The notes below the pieces were generated by a model that saw only the letters and a program-made list of their open reading frames with translations, made no database searches and was not told the origin of the DNA. From Nitrospira sp. (lineage in GTDB: Bacteria; Nitrospirota; Nitrospiria; Nitrospirales; Nitrospiraceae), in assembly GCA_031315995.1 (NCBI GenBank), contig JALDRG010000007.1:62001-126000 (forward strand): DNA of 64,000 bases, in the 5' to 3' direction. A program made the position numbers and the translations under genes. Below, one piece after another: positions 1 to 8,835 of the stretch (positions within the stretch are counted from its first letter, which is position 1; each line of letters opens with the position of its first letter).

Positions 1-2
1 CA

Positions 3-266
3 CCAAAGGAACCGGATCTGAAACCAAAGGAGTCTGAGCCGAAGCCAAAAGACTCGGACACTAAGCCGGTGGATCAGAAACCGAAGGACTCCGAGACGAA
101 ACCCAAAGAGCCTGAGCCAAAAACAAAAGAACCGGAAACCAAAGCGAAGGAGCCGGAGTCCAAAGCGAAGGAACCGGCGGCGAAGCCCAAGGAGTCCGAA
201 CATAAGCTTAAAGAGTCGGAGCAGAAGCCTAAGGAGCAGGAATCGAAAACGAAAGAGAAAGAGCCC
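3..266 (+). repeat. 21-bp coding tandem repeat (KxKEpEx heptads)
   Basis: About eleven imperfect 21-bp units encode the heptad K-x-K-E/D-P/S-E-x, for example KPKEPEP, KTKEPET, KAKEPES and KPKESEH. One unit near position 66 is shortened to KPVDQ. The array continues to the left edge, so its full length is unknown. Such arrays tend to vary in copy number between strains. Confidence 0.85.
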
Positions 267-854
267 GACACGGCGGCTGAGCATCCTTGTCCCCCGGTGG
301 CACTGGCGACAGAGGTGAAACCGACGGCAGAGGGGCAAGCTTCTCCTAGCGAACCAGGCGCGGGGGAGCGCTCTAAAACCGGGGATCCTGATGTGAAAAA
401 GCCATTACGCTCGTTGATGGTGACCGCCAAGCTCGCGCTCATGGCGGACCCGCGGCTCTTTCCCTACACCATTGAGGTGGACGTCAAAGACAAGGATCTC
501 GTTCTCCTCGGCGAAGTATCGCGTGAGGAAGATAAGCGAGCGGCAGCGGACATCGTACGGTGCCTCAGCGGGGTTCATGCGGTCGAAAACCGTCTGAAGG
601 TTGAGGCTGATGCGACCAATAGACTCGTCGCGGAACGCGACAAACGGCTGACGCAACTGGTCAAGGAGCGCTTCGAGAAAAGTGTCACCTTGCAAACGGT
701 GAAGTTCGAGGTAAAAACAGAACAGGGCATCGTCACCTTGAGCGGTACGACGCGATTCCAGGTGATCGTGCTCGAAGCGGCTCAAGCGGCACGACAAGTG
801 CCGGGAGTGCGAGCGGTGAATACCGAAGCCGTGCGGCTGGTGGTGCAGGAATAG
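3..854 (+). CDS. BON-domain protein with Lys/Glu/Pro heptad repeats (5' end outside window)
   Basis: The reading frame is already open at the first bases, so the true start lies upstream. The visible part opens with about 88 residues of Lys/Glu/Pro heptads, then a short linker, then two BON-type modules (roughly residues 114-183 and 187-261 counted from the GTG at 69). BON domains are about 60 residues long and are thought to bind membrane or phospholipid, as in OsmY. Supporting features are the motifs VLLGEV and VTLSGT and the 'GV.AV.N' turn that ends each module. The highly charged tail could be a spacer across the periplasm or a polyanion/polycation-binding arm. No signal peptide can be judged because the N-terminus is missing. 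The family assignment is fairly secure; the role is unknown. Confidence 0.8.
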   Translation, partial: PKEPDLKPKESEPKPKDSDTKPVDQKPKDSETKPKEPEPKTKEPETKAKEPESKAKEPAAKPKESEHKLKESEQKPKEQESKTKEKEPDTAAEHPCPPVALATEVKPTAEGQASPSEPGAGERSKTGDPDVKKPLRSLMVTAKLALMADPRLFPYTIEVDVKDKDLVLLGEVSREEDKRAAADIVRCLSGVHAVENRLKVEADATNRLVAERDKRLTQLVKERFEKSVTLQTVKFEVKTEQGIVTLSGTTRFQVIVLEAAQAARQVPGVRAVNTEAVRLVVQE

Positions 855-893
855 GGCCGTCACAGGGAGTCTGAACCTACTCGATCTGCTGAC

Positions 894-2240
894 ATGATTG
901 AATCACGGCGCGGGAGCGGAAGAGCAACGAGACGCCCAAGAGTGAAGTGGTCGCCGCATCTCTTGACGCGCGACTTCACGCTCGTGTGGTGGGGCCAGAT
1001 GGTCTCGCAAGTCGGCGATGGTGTGTCGAAGCTGGCCTTGCTGTGGTTTGTCTACGCGGTGACTGGTTCTCCTCTCAAGACCACCATGATCGGGCTGTTG
1101 CAGACGTTGCCGCCGATTCTATTCGGCCCCTTCATTGGCGTGATCGTCGATCGTGTCCCCAAAAAGCTTTTGTTGATCAGTAGTGACTTGATCCGCGCGG
1201 TCGTGCTGGGGGTAATTCCCTGTCTTCTCGCAGTCGAATCGTTCAGCATCGAGCGACTGTATCTGATGGTGTTTGTCCATGCCGTCGCCTCCGCGGTGTT
1301 CGGTCCTGCCCTGACTGCGTCGATTCCGTCCCTGGTGGCGCGTCATGAATTTACCGCCGCCAACGCCCTGCTCCAGACCACTACCAGTATCGGGATTATC
1401 GTTGGACCGGCGCTGAGCGGGGTCGGGATCGCGACCATGAGTTCCCAAGAAGTGCTCTGTGTCAACGCGGTCAGCTACGTGGTTTCAGCGGCCTGTTTTC
1501 TCTTTGTTCGGTTCGGGCCAACCGAGGTGGTACCGGTCGCTGAGATGTCCCTGGCCGGGACGTTTCGTGATGTCCGGGATGGCTTTCACTATGTCATCCG
1601 GCGGCAACGGATTATTTTAATGTTGATCGGGGCTGCGTCGATGTATACCTTCTCGACGAGCGCCTTCAGCACGCTCTTTCCCGTGTTCGGCAAAAAGCTG
1701 CTGGATCTCGGTCCCATCGAGGTGGGGTATCTCTGGTCCGCGTTCGGGGTCGGATTACTCTTGGTGTCGCTGGGGCTGGTGAAGCTATCTGCCTGGTCGC
1801 TTCCTCGGCGGATTCAATTGATGGCGATCTCCAGCGGCATCAGCGGCATGGCGATGCTCGGCTTGACGTTGACGTCGAACCGGCTGGTGGCGGCTGGCCT
1901 TATGGTCGTCATCGGCATGGGCACGGGAACACTGACCCCGGTGGCCTGGGGTGTGTTGCAGGAAATTGCCCCATCCACTCTGTTGGGTCGGGTGTTGGCG
2001 ATTTATAACCTTGGGGCCATGACGGCCGCGATTGCGGGGATGACGGTTTTCGGTTGGACGACGCAGGAATTCGGTGAGCGTCCCAGCGTGTTCGGGATCG
2101 GCATCGGTCTCTTTCTCTCGGCACTCGTCGCGTTGGGAGTGGTGCGATGGGTCAGGACCAATTGGAATGAGGGAAGTCCTCGCAGCGCGGAAGGAGAAGA
2201 GCGGCCTATTGTGATGGCCGTTCAGCCGACGAGTCATTGA
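894..2240 (+). CDS. MFS transporter (MFS_3/EntS-like exporter)
   Basis: This 448-residue protein has the hydrophobic profile of a twelve-helix major facilitator. The loop between helices 2 and 3 carries GVIVDRVPKK, a match to the MFS motif A (G-x-x-x-D-R-x-x-R/K). The opening 'LTRDFTLVWWGQMVSQVGDGVSKLAL' region (given here only by its start near residue 24) is typical of the enterobactin-exporter-like MFS_3 group. It should act in the inner membrane as a proton-coupled exporter of a small molecule or drug. The substrate cannot be read from sequence. It stands 39 bp after the BON gene. The ATG at 894 has only a weak ribosome-binding site, so the start is less certain than the family. Confidence 0.85.
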   Translation: MIESRRGSGRATRRPRVKWSPHLLTRDFTLVWWGQMVSQVGDGVSKLALLWFVYAVTGSPLKTTMIGLLQTLPPILFGPFIGVIVDRVPKKLLLISSDLIRAVVLGVIPCLLAVESFSIERLYLMVFVHAVASAVFGPALTASIPSLVARHEFTAANALLQTTTSIGIIVGPALSGVGIATMSSQEVLCVNAVSYVVSAACFLFVRFGPTEVVPVAEMSLAGTFRDVRDGFHYVIRRQRIILMLIGAASMYTFSTSAFSTLFPVFGKKLLDLGPIEVGYLWSAFGVGLLLVSLGLVKLSAWSLPRRIQLMAISSGISGMAMLGLTLTSNRLVAAGLMVVIGMGTGTLTPVAWGVLQEIAPSTLLGRVLAIYNLGAMTAAIAGMTVFGWTTQEFGERPSVFGIGIGLFLSALVALGVVRWVRTNWNEGSPRSAEGEERPIVMAVQPTSH

Positions 2241-2390
2241 TCCTGTTTGGAACGAGGGGTATGCTTCGCGGCTGGGTAGCATGTGGGGGACGAGAGCCGG
2301 AATGTGCCGCATCAATGTGCCACATCATGACCGGATGCGATTGGCCTTCCCCCATCTGCGATTGTGAGCGGAGGACTGTTGGAGGATTTC

Positions 2391-4556
2391 GTGGAAGAAA
2401 TTATCAGCGTCAATGATCAGTTCTATATTTTAGCCAGTTCGTCCATGACGGATGATCGCACGCGTGTGCTCAAGCATGGCGAGACCTTCGGGGTATTTGA
2501 CCGTTATGGAGACATTCAACCGGTGGGTCGAGGAACCCAGGGATTGTTTCACGAAGGCACCCGCTTTCTGTCGCGGCAGGAACTTTTTCTCAATAACAAT
2601 CGACCGATGCTGCTGAGTTCCACGGTCAAAGAAGACAACGCCTTGCTGGCCGTCGACCTCACGAACCCAGATCTCTATCGGGATGGCCGTATCGCGATTC
2701 CTCGGGGGAGCGTCCACGTATTTCGTTCCCGTTTCTTATGGAATGGTGTGTCATATGAGCGCTTTCGGCTTTCGAACTTCAGCCTGGCTCCTGTGCAGAT
2801 GACCTTGTCGATCCGGTTCGAGGCCGACTTCGCGGATATTTTCGAAGTACGGGGGAAAAAACGCCCAAGGAAGGGCGCGTTGTTGCCGAATGTGTTGCAA
2901 AAAGATGTCTTGGGATTGAGGTACGAAGGACTCGATGGGGTAGTCCGCGAGACGAGGATTCAATTCACCCCGATCCCCCTCGAAGTCAGCGCATCGCAAG
3001 CGACGTTTGATATCGAGCTGGATCCGAAGGGGGAAGCCTCGGTGGTGGTGATGGTGGCCTGCGACCTGGACGAGGACCGTCGACCTTTCTTGGCCTACGA
3101 TGCGGCCATTGTTGAAGCCGGAATGGCGATCGGAGCGGTCAAGACTCGCGATTGTGTCGTTCACACAAACAACGCGCAGTTCAACGAATGGTGGAATCGT
3201 TCGTTGACGGATGTCTGCATGATGGTGACGGACAGGCCGGAAGGGCCCTATCCCTATGCGGGCGTGCCGTGGTTCAGCACGCCGTTCGGCCGAGACGGCA
3301 TTATCACGGCATTGGAATGTCTGTGGATTAGGCCGGAACTGGCGCGAGGTGTCCTCGCTTATCTGGCAGCCACGCAGGCCAAAGAGCTGAATCCCGCTCA
3401 GGACGCCGAGCCTGGGAAGATCTTCCATGAGACGCGCAAGGGTGAAATGGCCGCCCTGGGAGAGATTCCGTTTGGACTCTATTACGGCAGCATCGATTCC
3501 ACACCCTTATTTGTGATGTTGGCCGGCGCCTACTATGAGCGCACGGGTGACCTGGCATTTGCACGGTCTCTCTGGCCCAATATTGAATTGGCCTTGACGT
3601 GGATGGATACGTTCGGCGATTCCGACGGGGATGGTTTCTTGGAGTATGTGCGGAAATCGCCGACCGGGCTGGATAATCAAGGCTGGAAAGACTCGCATGA
3701 TTCCATCTCACATGCGGACGGGTCATTGGCCGAAGGAGCCATCGCTCTCTGCGAAGTGCAAGGGTATGTGTACGACGCGAAGCTGCAGGCATCCAGGTTG
3801 GCCGATGCGCTCGGATACGTCGATCGCGCCGGTGAGTTGCGGAAGCAGGCCCTCTCGCTCAGAGGCCGGTTCGAAGAGGCCTTCTGGTGCGATGACCTGT
3901 CTATGTATGCCCTGGCCTTGGATGGGAAGAAACGGCCTTGCCGGGTCAAATCATCCAACGCCGGGCATTGCCTGTACACGGGCATTGCGAGCGAAGAACA
4001 TGCAAAGCGCTTGGCGGAGAGCCTGCTGTCCAATGACCTGTTCAGCGGGTGGGGGATTCGAACGCTCGCCGCTTCGGAACGCCGGTATAATCCGATGTCT
4101 TATCACAACGGATCCGTGTGGCCCCATGACAATGCCATGATTGCCGCCGGTCTGGCGAGGTATGGTCTTAAGGACGAGGTGAAAACTGTCATGACCGGAT
4201 TGTTCGAGGTCAGCCTCGTGCTCGACTTTCATCGATTACCAGAACTCTTCTGTGGATTCGTGCGTCGACCCGGTCAGGGCCTCACGCGGTACCCGGTGGC
4301 CTGCAATCCACAAGCGTGGGCGGCGGGGTCGGCCTTCATGGCGGTCCAAGCCTGCCTCGGCCTATCGATTATTGCGTCAGAGCGCAAGGTGGTGTTCAGC
4401 TATCCGAGCTTACCGGCCTTTGTGGGCGAAATGGAGATCAAGAATCTGACGGTGGGAAATGGGTCGGTAGATTTTCACTTGCGGCGCTATGACCATGATG
4501 TGGGGATTACAGTGACGCGTCGAGTGGGCAAGGTCGAAGTGGTGGCGGTCAAATAG
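2391..4556 (+). CDS. Amylo-alpha-1,6-glucosidase / glycogen debranching-type enzyme
   Basis: A protein of about 721 residues with an N-terminal glycogen-debranching beta-domain (roughly residues 20-220) and a C-terminal (alpha/alpha)6 glucosidase domain (about 270-690). Family landmarks are TPFGRDGIITALECLW, DSDGDGFLEY and the block PMSYHNGSVWPHDNAM. Members hydrolyse alpha-1,6 glucosidic branches or related oligosaccharides in the cytoplasm. I place the start at GTG 2391, because GGAGG at 2381-2385 lies five bases before it. An upstream in-frame GTG at 2364 lacks a comparable site. No glycogen synthase or branching enzyme is nearby, so the physiological substrate (glycogen, or a compatible-solute glucan) is open. 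Confidence 0.85.
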   Translation: MEEIISVNDQFYILASSSMTDDRTRVLKHGETFGVFDRYGDIQPVGRGTQGLFHEGTRFLSRQELFLNNNRPMLLSSTVKEDNALLAVDLTNPDLYRDGRIAIPRGSVHVFRSRFLWNGVSYERFRLSNFSLAPVQMTLSIRFEADFADIFEVRGKKRPRKGALLPNVLQKDVLGLRYEGLDGVVRETRIQFTPIPLEVSASQATFDIELDPKGEASVVVMVACDLDEDRRPFLAYDAAIVEAGMAIGAVKTRDCVVHTNNAQFNEWWNRSLTDVCMMVTDRPEGPYPYAGVPWFSTPFGRDGIITALECLWIRPELARGVLAYLAATQAKELNPAQDAEPGKIFHETRKGEMAALGEIPFGLYYGSIDSTPLFVMLAGAYYERTGDLAFARSLWPNIELALTWMDTFGDSDGDGFLEYVRKSPTGLDNQGWKDSHDSISHADGSLAEGAIALCEVQGYVYDAKLQASRLADALGYVDRAGELRKQALSLRGRFEEAFWCDDLSMYALALDGKKRPCRVKSSNAGHCLYTGIASEEHAKRLAESLLSNDLFSGWGIRTLAASERRYNPMSYHNGSVWPHDNAMIAAGLARYGLKDEVKTVMTGLFEVSLVLDFHRLPELFCGFVRRPGQGLTRYPVACNPQAWAAGSAFMAVQACLGLSIIASERKVVFSYPSLPAFVGEMEIKNLTVGNGSVDFHLRRYDHDVGITVTRRVGKVEVVAVK

Positions 4557-4786
4557 TGGTCTATGCCACGAACCAGCACAATCTTTTTCATTCCTCTTTC
4601 ATCGAATGCCGCCGTTGTCGGAAGCACGATGTCCGGCGAGATAGGCCTGGCTGCCAAGCAGGTCCGTTTCAGTTCCCTCCCAGGCGTCATGCCTCGTAGG
4701 TCTGAGGTAATCAGTCGCTGGTTGTCAGCTCCCTGCTGCCGTAGAATGGCTGAAGTCTCATACGGTCGGAAGTCGATACGAGGATC

Positions 4787-6379
4787 TTAGCGGGTCTCGG
4801 CGAGTTGCCGGGCGATGGCGAGGACATAACGCGCCACATCAGAAAGAAGATTTGGATTGACGGTCTCCGCTGTATCGGTGGGTTGATGGAAATGCGGGTG
4901 GATCCCTCCACTGACCACCGTCACCGTGGGTATTCCCGCCTCCTTAAACGGCACATGGTCTCCCCCCGGAAAAAAACCGAACAGATCGATACGATCTGCA
5001 AGCCCGGCACGTTGCCCGGCCGCTTGCGCAATGGGCTTCTCTAGACCAGTCACCCCGATGGTGAGCCGTCCGTTTCCGATTGCTGCGTGATCCACGTTGA
5101 TCATGGCCACGATGGAGGACAGCGGCAGGACCGGTTGGCTCACGTACAATTTCGATCCCAGCAACCCCTGTTCTTCTCCGCTGAACGACGCCAGCACAAT
5201 CGAACGTTTGAGGCCGGCCGGCACCGAGGCGAGTACTCGTGCCACCTCCAAGAGCACGGCAGTGCCGGATGCGTTGTCATCGGCGCCGGCGAAGAGTAGC
5301 CCGCCTTGCGTTCCAAAATGATCGCGGTGGGCACCGATCACGATCGCTTCGTCCTGATGCGCGGCATCTTGTCCACGAAGAATTGAGATGACGTTCCGGA
5401 GCATGCCGTCCTGCTGCGCGCTCTGCCAGCGGAGCGTGATGGAGCGATCGATGACCATGGTCTGCGGGATCATGGCGTCATTGAGCTGCTGCTGCAATCG
5501 ACGCAGTCGATGGTCGTCGTCTGGCTGCTGGGTGCCAAGGATGGCCGAAGCGAGTGCGGTACTGATCCAGGCGCCGGGAATCGTCCTGTGCGGGTCCGTG
5601 AGTCCGTAGAAGGCGCTCGGTCGACCGGTGATACCACGACGTGTTTCATAAGCAGTGAGAATCGGACCGGTGGCAGTGAGGTAACCGATGGCTCCATGGG
5701 CATGGGCCATATGTGCTTTATCTGCATGGGAGATTGGTTTGGTGTACCGATCTGGTTTTCCACGGAGAAACAGCACGACTTTGTTTCGAACGTCGTTCCC
5801 GGCGTATTCGTCGAATCCGCCGTCAGGATCGGAGATCCCGTATCCGACAAAGACAATCGAGGTCTGCAGCAGGTCGGCTGAAGGCGAATCGAGGATAGGA
5901 AGATAGTCGGTGCCGATCAAGGCCGGTTGAGAGTCGTCTGCCAGTCGAATCTGCAGGAGTGGATCCTTCCCGATGGTAGTGGCGCGGACGGGATCGGACT
6001 GAATCCATGTATGCTCCGGGGGCCGATCAAGCGTGGCGCGAGATTCGGAAACCGATGAGCGTAGCGTCTGCAGATCGATGAACCGTTGTCGGACGAATTC
6101 TGCGGAGGCGAGATCGTCGGGCGTGCCTGTCTGGCGTCCGTTGAATGCTGGTCCGCTCAAGGCTCGGATATCTTCCAGCATGCGTTCACTGGAGAGGAGA
6201 TTGAATGCTTGTGTGAGTGCGGTGGGTGGGGCGGGCACGCCGTCGGCGAAACTCTGAGCGGCAACCAGGCTGAAGGAAAAAACGAGCAGCAGCATGAGAG
6301 GGAGACGAAGGCACGGCGACCCAGCGAGGTTGATACTTCGCTGGGGAGGCGCAGCCGGTATGGTAGAGCCGCCGAGCAT
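4787..6379 (-). CDS. Exported M28-family zinc aminopeptidase
   Basis: A protein of about 530 residues with a hydrophobic signal segment (MLLLVFSFSLVAAQSFADG) near its N-terminus. It has an inserted protease-associated-like domain and a C-terminal M28 catalytic domain. The metal and catalytic motifs are GAHRDHFG, GADDNASG, SGEEQGLLGS, NVDHAAIG and HFHQPTDT, which together supply the usual two-zinc ligands and the general-base Glu. It should cleave N-terminal residues from peptides outside the cytoplasm. The ATG at 6379 shares one base with the TGA of the upstream DUF5069 gene (TGATG), which indicates translational coupling and decides the start over an upstream alternative at 6415. Confidence 0.87.
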   Translation of the reverse strand: MLGGSTIPAAPPQRSINLAGSPCLRLPLMLLLVFSFSLVAAQSFADGVPAPPTALTQAFNLLSSERMLEDIRALSGPAFNGRQTGTPDDLASAEFVRQRFIDLQTLRSSVSESRATLDRPPEHTWIQSDPVRATTIGKDPLLQIRLADDSQPALIGTDYLPILDSPSADLLQTSIVFVGYGISDPDGGFDEYAGNDVRNKVVLFLRGKPDRYTKPISHADKAHMAHAHGAIGYLTATGPILTAYETRRGITGRPSAFYGLTDPHRTIPGAWISTALASAILGTQQPDDDHRLRRLQQQLNDAMIPQTMVIDRSITLRWQSAQQDGMLRNVISILRGQDAAHQDEAIVIGAHRDHFGTQGGLLFAGADDNASGTAVLLEVARVLASVPAGLKRSIVLASFSGEEQGLLGSKLYVSQPVLPLSSIVAMINVDHAAIGNGRLTIGVTGLEKPIAQAAGQRAGLADRIDLFGFFPGGDHVPFKEAGIPTVTVVSGGIHPHFHQPTDTAETVNPNLLSDVARYVLAIARQLAETR

Positions 6380-6822
6380 CAGATAGACGTGGCGGAGGCC
6401 TTTTGCGCCGACCACCGTTGATACCAGCGCCAGAGCGGTGGTTGCAGAAAGCGGGGAATCGGATATCCCAGGCCCCTGACATACCCGTCATCTCGGTCCA
6501 ACACCGCGAATGCCCAGCGGTACTTCTCCCGGAATAGGGCACAACGATTTCGGACCTCTTCATCGCTTAGCTGGAGATGTTGTCGGATCGCCTCTCCGAT
6601 GGCCTCATCCGATTTCGCCTCACGTACCAGAGGCTCGATATAGGCGGGCGTGAGTTGAAAACGACGCAGGAAGGATTGGTCGAGCGCGGAGGGATAGGCG
6701 TAGGCTCCCAGGGTGCCGGCTTGAAACGCGCGCACCTTGTCGATCAACCGAGGCAGCCACATCATGCCTGCCAGGGCGTCACTCCATCGCCGCGGCGGCT
6801 GCTGGCGAAGATCCATGACCAT
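6379..6822 (-). CDS. DUF5069 domain protein
   Basis: This 147-residue protein matches the DUF5069 pattern: an N-terminal 'DLRQQPPRRWSDAL' segment, then LPRLIDKVRAFQAGTLGAY, a family-typical 'YPSALDQSFLRRF' block, and a helical C-terminus. The function of the family is not known to me. It is the first gene of a two-gene unit with the M28 peptidase, and their stop and start codons overlap by one base. There is no signal peptide, so it should be cytoplasmic. Confidence 0.75.
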   Translation of the reverse strand: MVMDLRQQPPRRWSDALAGMMWLPRLIDKVRAFQAGTLGAYAYPSALDQSFLRRFQLTPAYIEPLVREAKSDEAIGEAIRQHLQLSDEEVRNRCALFREKYRWAFAVLDRDDGYVRGLGYPIPRFLQPPLWRWYQRWSAQKASATSI

Positions 6823-7012
6823 ACCTCATCGCTCTTGATGCTGGGACGTGCGGACAAATCTGACTATAACATACCCTGCTGGTCCCATTGCAGAGAGCTG
6901 AGGGCTCAAGGTACTATTCGGTTATCCGGCGGTGATCGAATCTATTGTTCAAGAGCCGATCTTGCGTAAGGGTCGAGGATACCCCCGACACGCGAAGGAA
7001 GAGGTAGGAACT

Positions 7013-7258
7013 ATGGCAGGGCAAGGAAATGGTCTCTACGACCATCAGTACGAGCGGTTTCGAGAGAATCAGGGCACCCATCAGGGCTATGAATTTCAGC
7101 ACGGGCCTGCAGGGAATGTCCCTCCTCCCGTAGTCACGTTTATGGATAAGATAAAGTGGTGGACCTTTCGCGGCTGGCGACGAAAGGAAATTCTGGCTGA
7201 ACGCGATCGATTTCAACAGGAGATCATCCGGATCAAGTCGACCCATCCGAAATCGTGA
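7013..7258 (+). CDS. Small hypothetical protein (81 aa)
   Basis: A small hydrophilic protein that begins MAGQGNGLYDHQYERF and has an aromatic patch (IKWWTFRGW) followed by a basic, helical end. I do not recognise a family. The start is placed at ATG 7013, preceded by a purine-rich stretch (GGAAGAGGTAGGA). Its stop overlaps a possible GTG of the next gene at 7255, so the two are probably co-transcribed. Confidence 0.6.
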   Translation: MAGQGNGLYDHQYERFRENQGTHQGYEFQHGPAGNVPPPVVTFMDKIKWWTFRGWRRKEILAERDRFQQEIIRIKSTHPKS

Positions 7259-7284
7259 GATCCGCTCGAAGGAGGAATGCGGCC

Positions 7285-8115
7285 GTGCAATATGGAAATG
7301 AGTCGATGAGACAGATACAGACCGTTCGCTGCATCCAGCGGTTTTGTAATGCACATCCGAAAAGGGCTCGGAGGTATGTCGGCCTCATCGTGCTCGTCGG
7401 TCTGTTGGCGAGTGGGGTGGAGTCCGTGTGGGCGGTGTCGAAGGAAACACATGCAGAAAAAGCGGAACATTTGCGCCAACAGGCGAATCCCCAGCTGTTC
7501 AACGATTGGACCTTTGATCAGGATCAGGTCGGATCGATTCCCAGGGGTTTTCTCGCCGTCGCGCCGGGTGATCAACCCGGCAGGGAATGGAAAGTTGAGG
7601 CACAATCAGCGGCACCCTCATCGCCCAATATCGTAGTGGGGGCGTCTGGCTGTCCCGAATGCGTCGATCTGCTCGTGGCGCCCGGATTTCAGTATGAATA
7701 CCCTGACTTGGTTGTTCGTATTCACCAAGGAATGGATGCCGCTGTGGGGCAGGCGGGGGTGGTGTTCGGGATGAAAGACTCCAAGAACTACTACGCGACT
7801 CTGGTGGATTTGTCGCAGAAGGTCATAGAGGTAGTACGTGTGATCGACGGGAAGGAATCGGTACTCGGCCGAGCACCGTTGAAGACGAAGCCGGTTGAGT
7901 GGCATACGCTCCGGGTCCAACGGAACACTATCATCAGCAAGGATTTCGTGGAGACCTACTTCGACGGGCGCCTGGCACTTTCAGTGGAGGATCAAGCACT
8001 TGGAGTCGGGCAAGTAGGGATTTTGGTGCGGGGTCAGGCATCGGCGCGGTTCGATAATTTTAATGCCGCTCCGTTGTATTCCAGCCGCCCGTTGTCGTCG
8101 CCGGCTGCCTACTAA
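7285..8115 (+). CDS. Exported protein with a DUF1080-like / concanavalin-type fold
   Basis: A protein of about 276 residues with a membrane/signal segment (YVGLIVLVGLLASGVESVWA) and a soluble domain rich in beta-strands. The sequence runs from the 'FNDWTFDQDQVGSIPRGF' start through GVVFGMKDSKNYYATLVD to VGILVRGQASARFDNF. That order resembles the laminin-G/DUF1080-like jelly roll, which binds glycans or other ligands. The start is set at GTG 7285 because AAGGAGGA at 7269-7276 stands at proper distance. An alternative GTG at 7255 overlaps the upstream stop. The assignment rests on pattern resemblance only; the ligand is unknown. Confidence 0.6.
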   Translation: MQYGNESMRQIQTVRCIQRFCNAHPKRARRYVGLIVLVGLLASGVESVWAVSKETHAEKAEHLRQQANPQLFNDWTFDQDQVGSIPRGFLAVAPGDQPGREWKVEAQSAAPSSPNIVVGASGCPECVDLLVAPGFQYEYPDLVVRIHQGMDAAVGQAGVVFGMKDSKNYYATLVDLSQKVIEVVRVIDGKESVLGRAPLKTKPVEWHTLRVQRNTIISKDFVETYFDGRLALSVEDQALGVGQVGILVRGQASARFDNFNAAPLYSSRPLSSPAAY

Positions 8116-8388
8116 GGGCGAGGCGCGATCTTGGTTTTGGCCAAGACCATTTCACGCTTGCCTTTCCAATTTCGGTAGGATACAGTGAAGGTGCTTCATT
8201 GCGAAGGGCCTTGGCGGTGAAGTAGAAAAAGAATTACAGGGCTCGATTCGATGTTGTTTTGGGTTTTCCCCGGGAATTTCGGAAGCCAGAGCTAAGATTG
8301 CCGCTGTGTTTGCATCTTCGGCCCATTCCTTCCTCGTCTCTTTCTCGAGTCCCAGACAACACCATTCTATTCTCAAAGGAGGACCCCA
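8116..8388 (+). other. Long non-coding leader before the RRM gene
   Basis: These 273 bp carry no convincing gene. They end in a strong ribosome-binding site (AAAGGAGG at about 8378-8385). They contain pyrimidine-rich tracts and a CCCCGGG segment that could form structure. Long structured leaders are known for cold-induced RNA-binding and CspA-type genes, so thermoregulation is a possibility, but no specific element is recognised. Confidence 0.35.
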
Positions 8389-8688
8389 ATGGGTTCGAAG
8401 ATCTACGTTGGCGGCTTGCCATATTCAACCACCGAGCAGCAGCTGAGTGACCTGTTTGCGGTGCACGGGGCGGTGACGTCGGCGCGCATTATTACGGACA
8501 AGTTTACCGGCCAGTCACGGGGCTTCGGCTTCGTCGAAATGTCGGGAGATTCCGAGGCGCAAGCGGCGATTAACGCGTTGAACGGGACACAATTCGGTGG
8601 CCGCACGTTGACTGTGAATGAAGCCCGCCCGCAGGAGCCCCGTTCCGGTGGTGGCGGAGGACGTGGAATGGGCGGAGGCCGGAACTAA
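8389..8688 (+). CDS. RRM-domain RNA-binding protein with glycine-rich tail
   Basis: A 99-residue protein made of one RNA-recognition motif followed by an Arg/Gly-rich tail (SGGGGGRGMGGGRN). RNP2 is KIYVGGLPY at residues 3-11 and RNP1 is SRGFGFVEM at about residues 43-51, with the aromatic residues intact for RNA binding. In cyanobacteria, proteins of this kind (Rbp family) are cold-inducible and act as RNA chaperones. The downstream DEAD-box helicase fits the same theme. A strong ribosome-binding site precedes the ATG and a factor-independent terminator follows the gene. Confidence 0.92.
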   Translation: MGSKIYVGGLPYSTTEQQLSDLFAVHGAVTSARIITDKFTGQSRGFGFVEMSGDSEAQAAINALNGTQFGGRTLTVNEARPQEPRSGGGGGRGMGGGRN

Positions 8689-8713
8689 GCGGCGCTCGTT
8701 TCGCTATACTATT

Positions 8714-8750
8714 CAGGGGCTGCCGACGGGGTAGCCCCTGCGTTTTTCTT
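8714..8750 (+). terminator. Intrinsic terminator after the RRM gene
   Basis: An 8-bp GC-rich stem (CAGGGGCT at 8714-8721 pairing with AGCCCCTG at 8733-8740) is followed by CGTTTTTCTT. It lies about 25 bp after the stop codon. This implies that the RRM gene is transcribed separately from the helicase. Confidence 0.75.
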
Positions 8751-8835
8751 ACCGTGTTGTCCTCTCTCTGGTCTGCAGGGCCATCAGGTTGCCTGCCCCT
8801 GTTTTCCCAAGATTGAGATTTAGGAGTGTTGTTGC

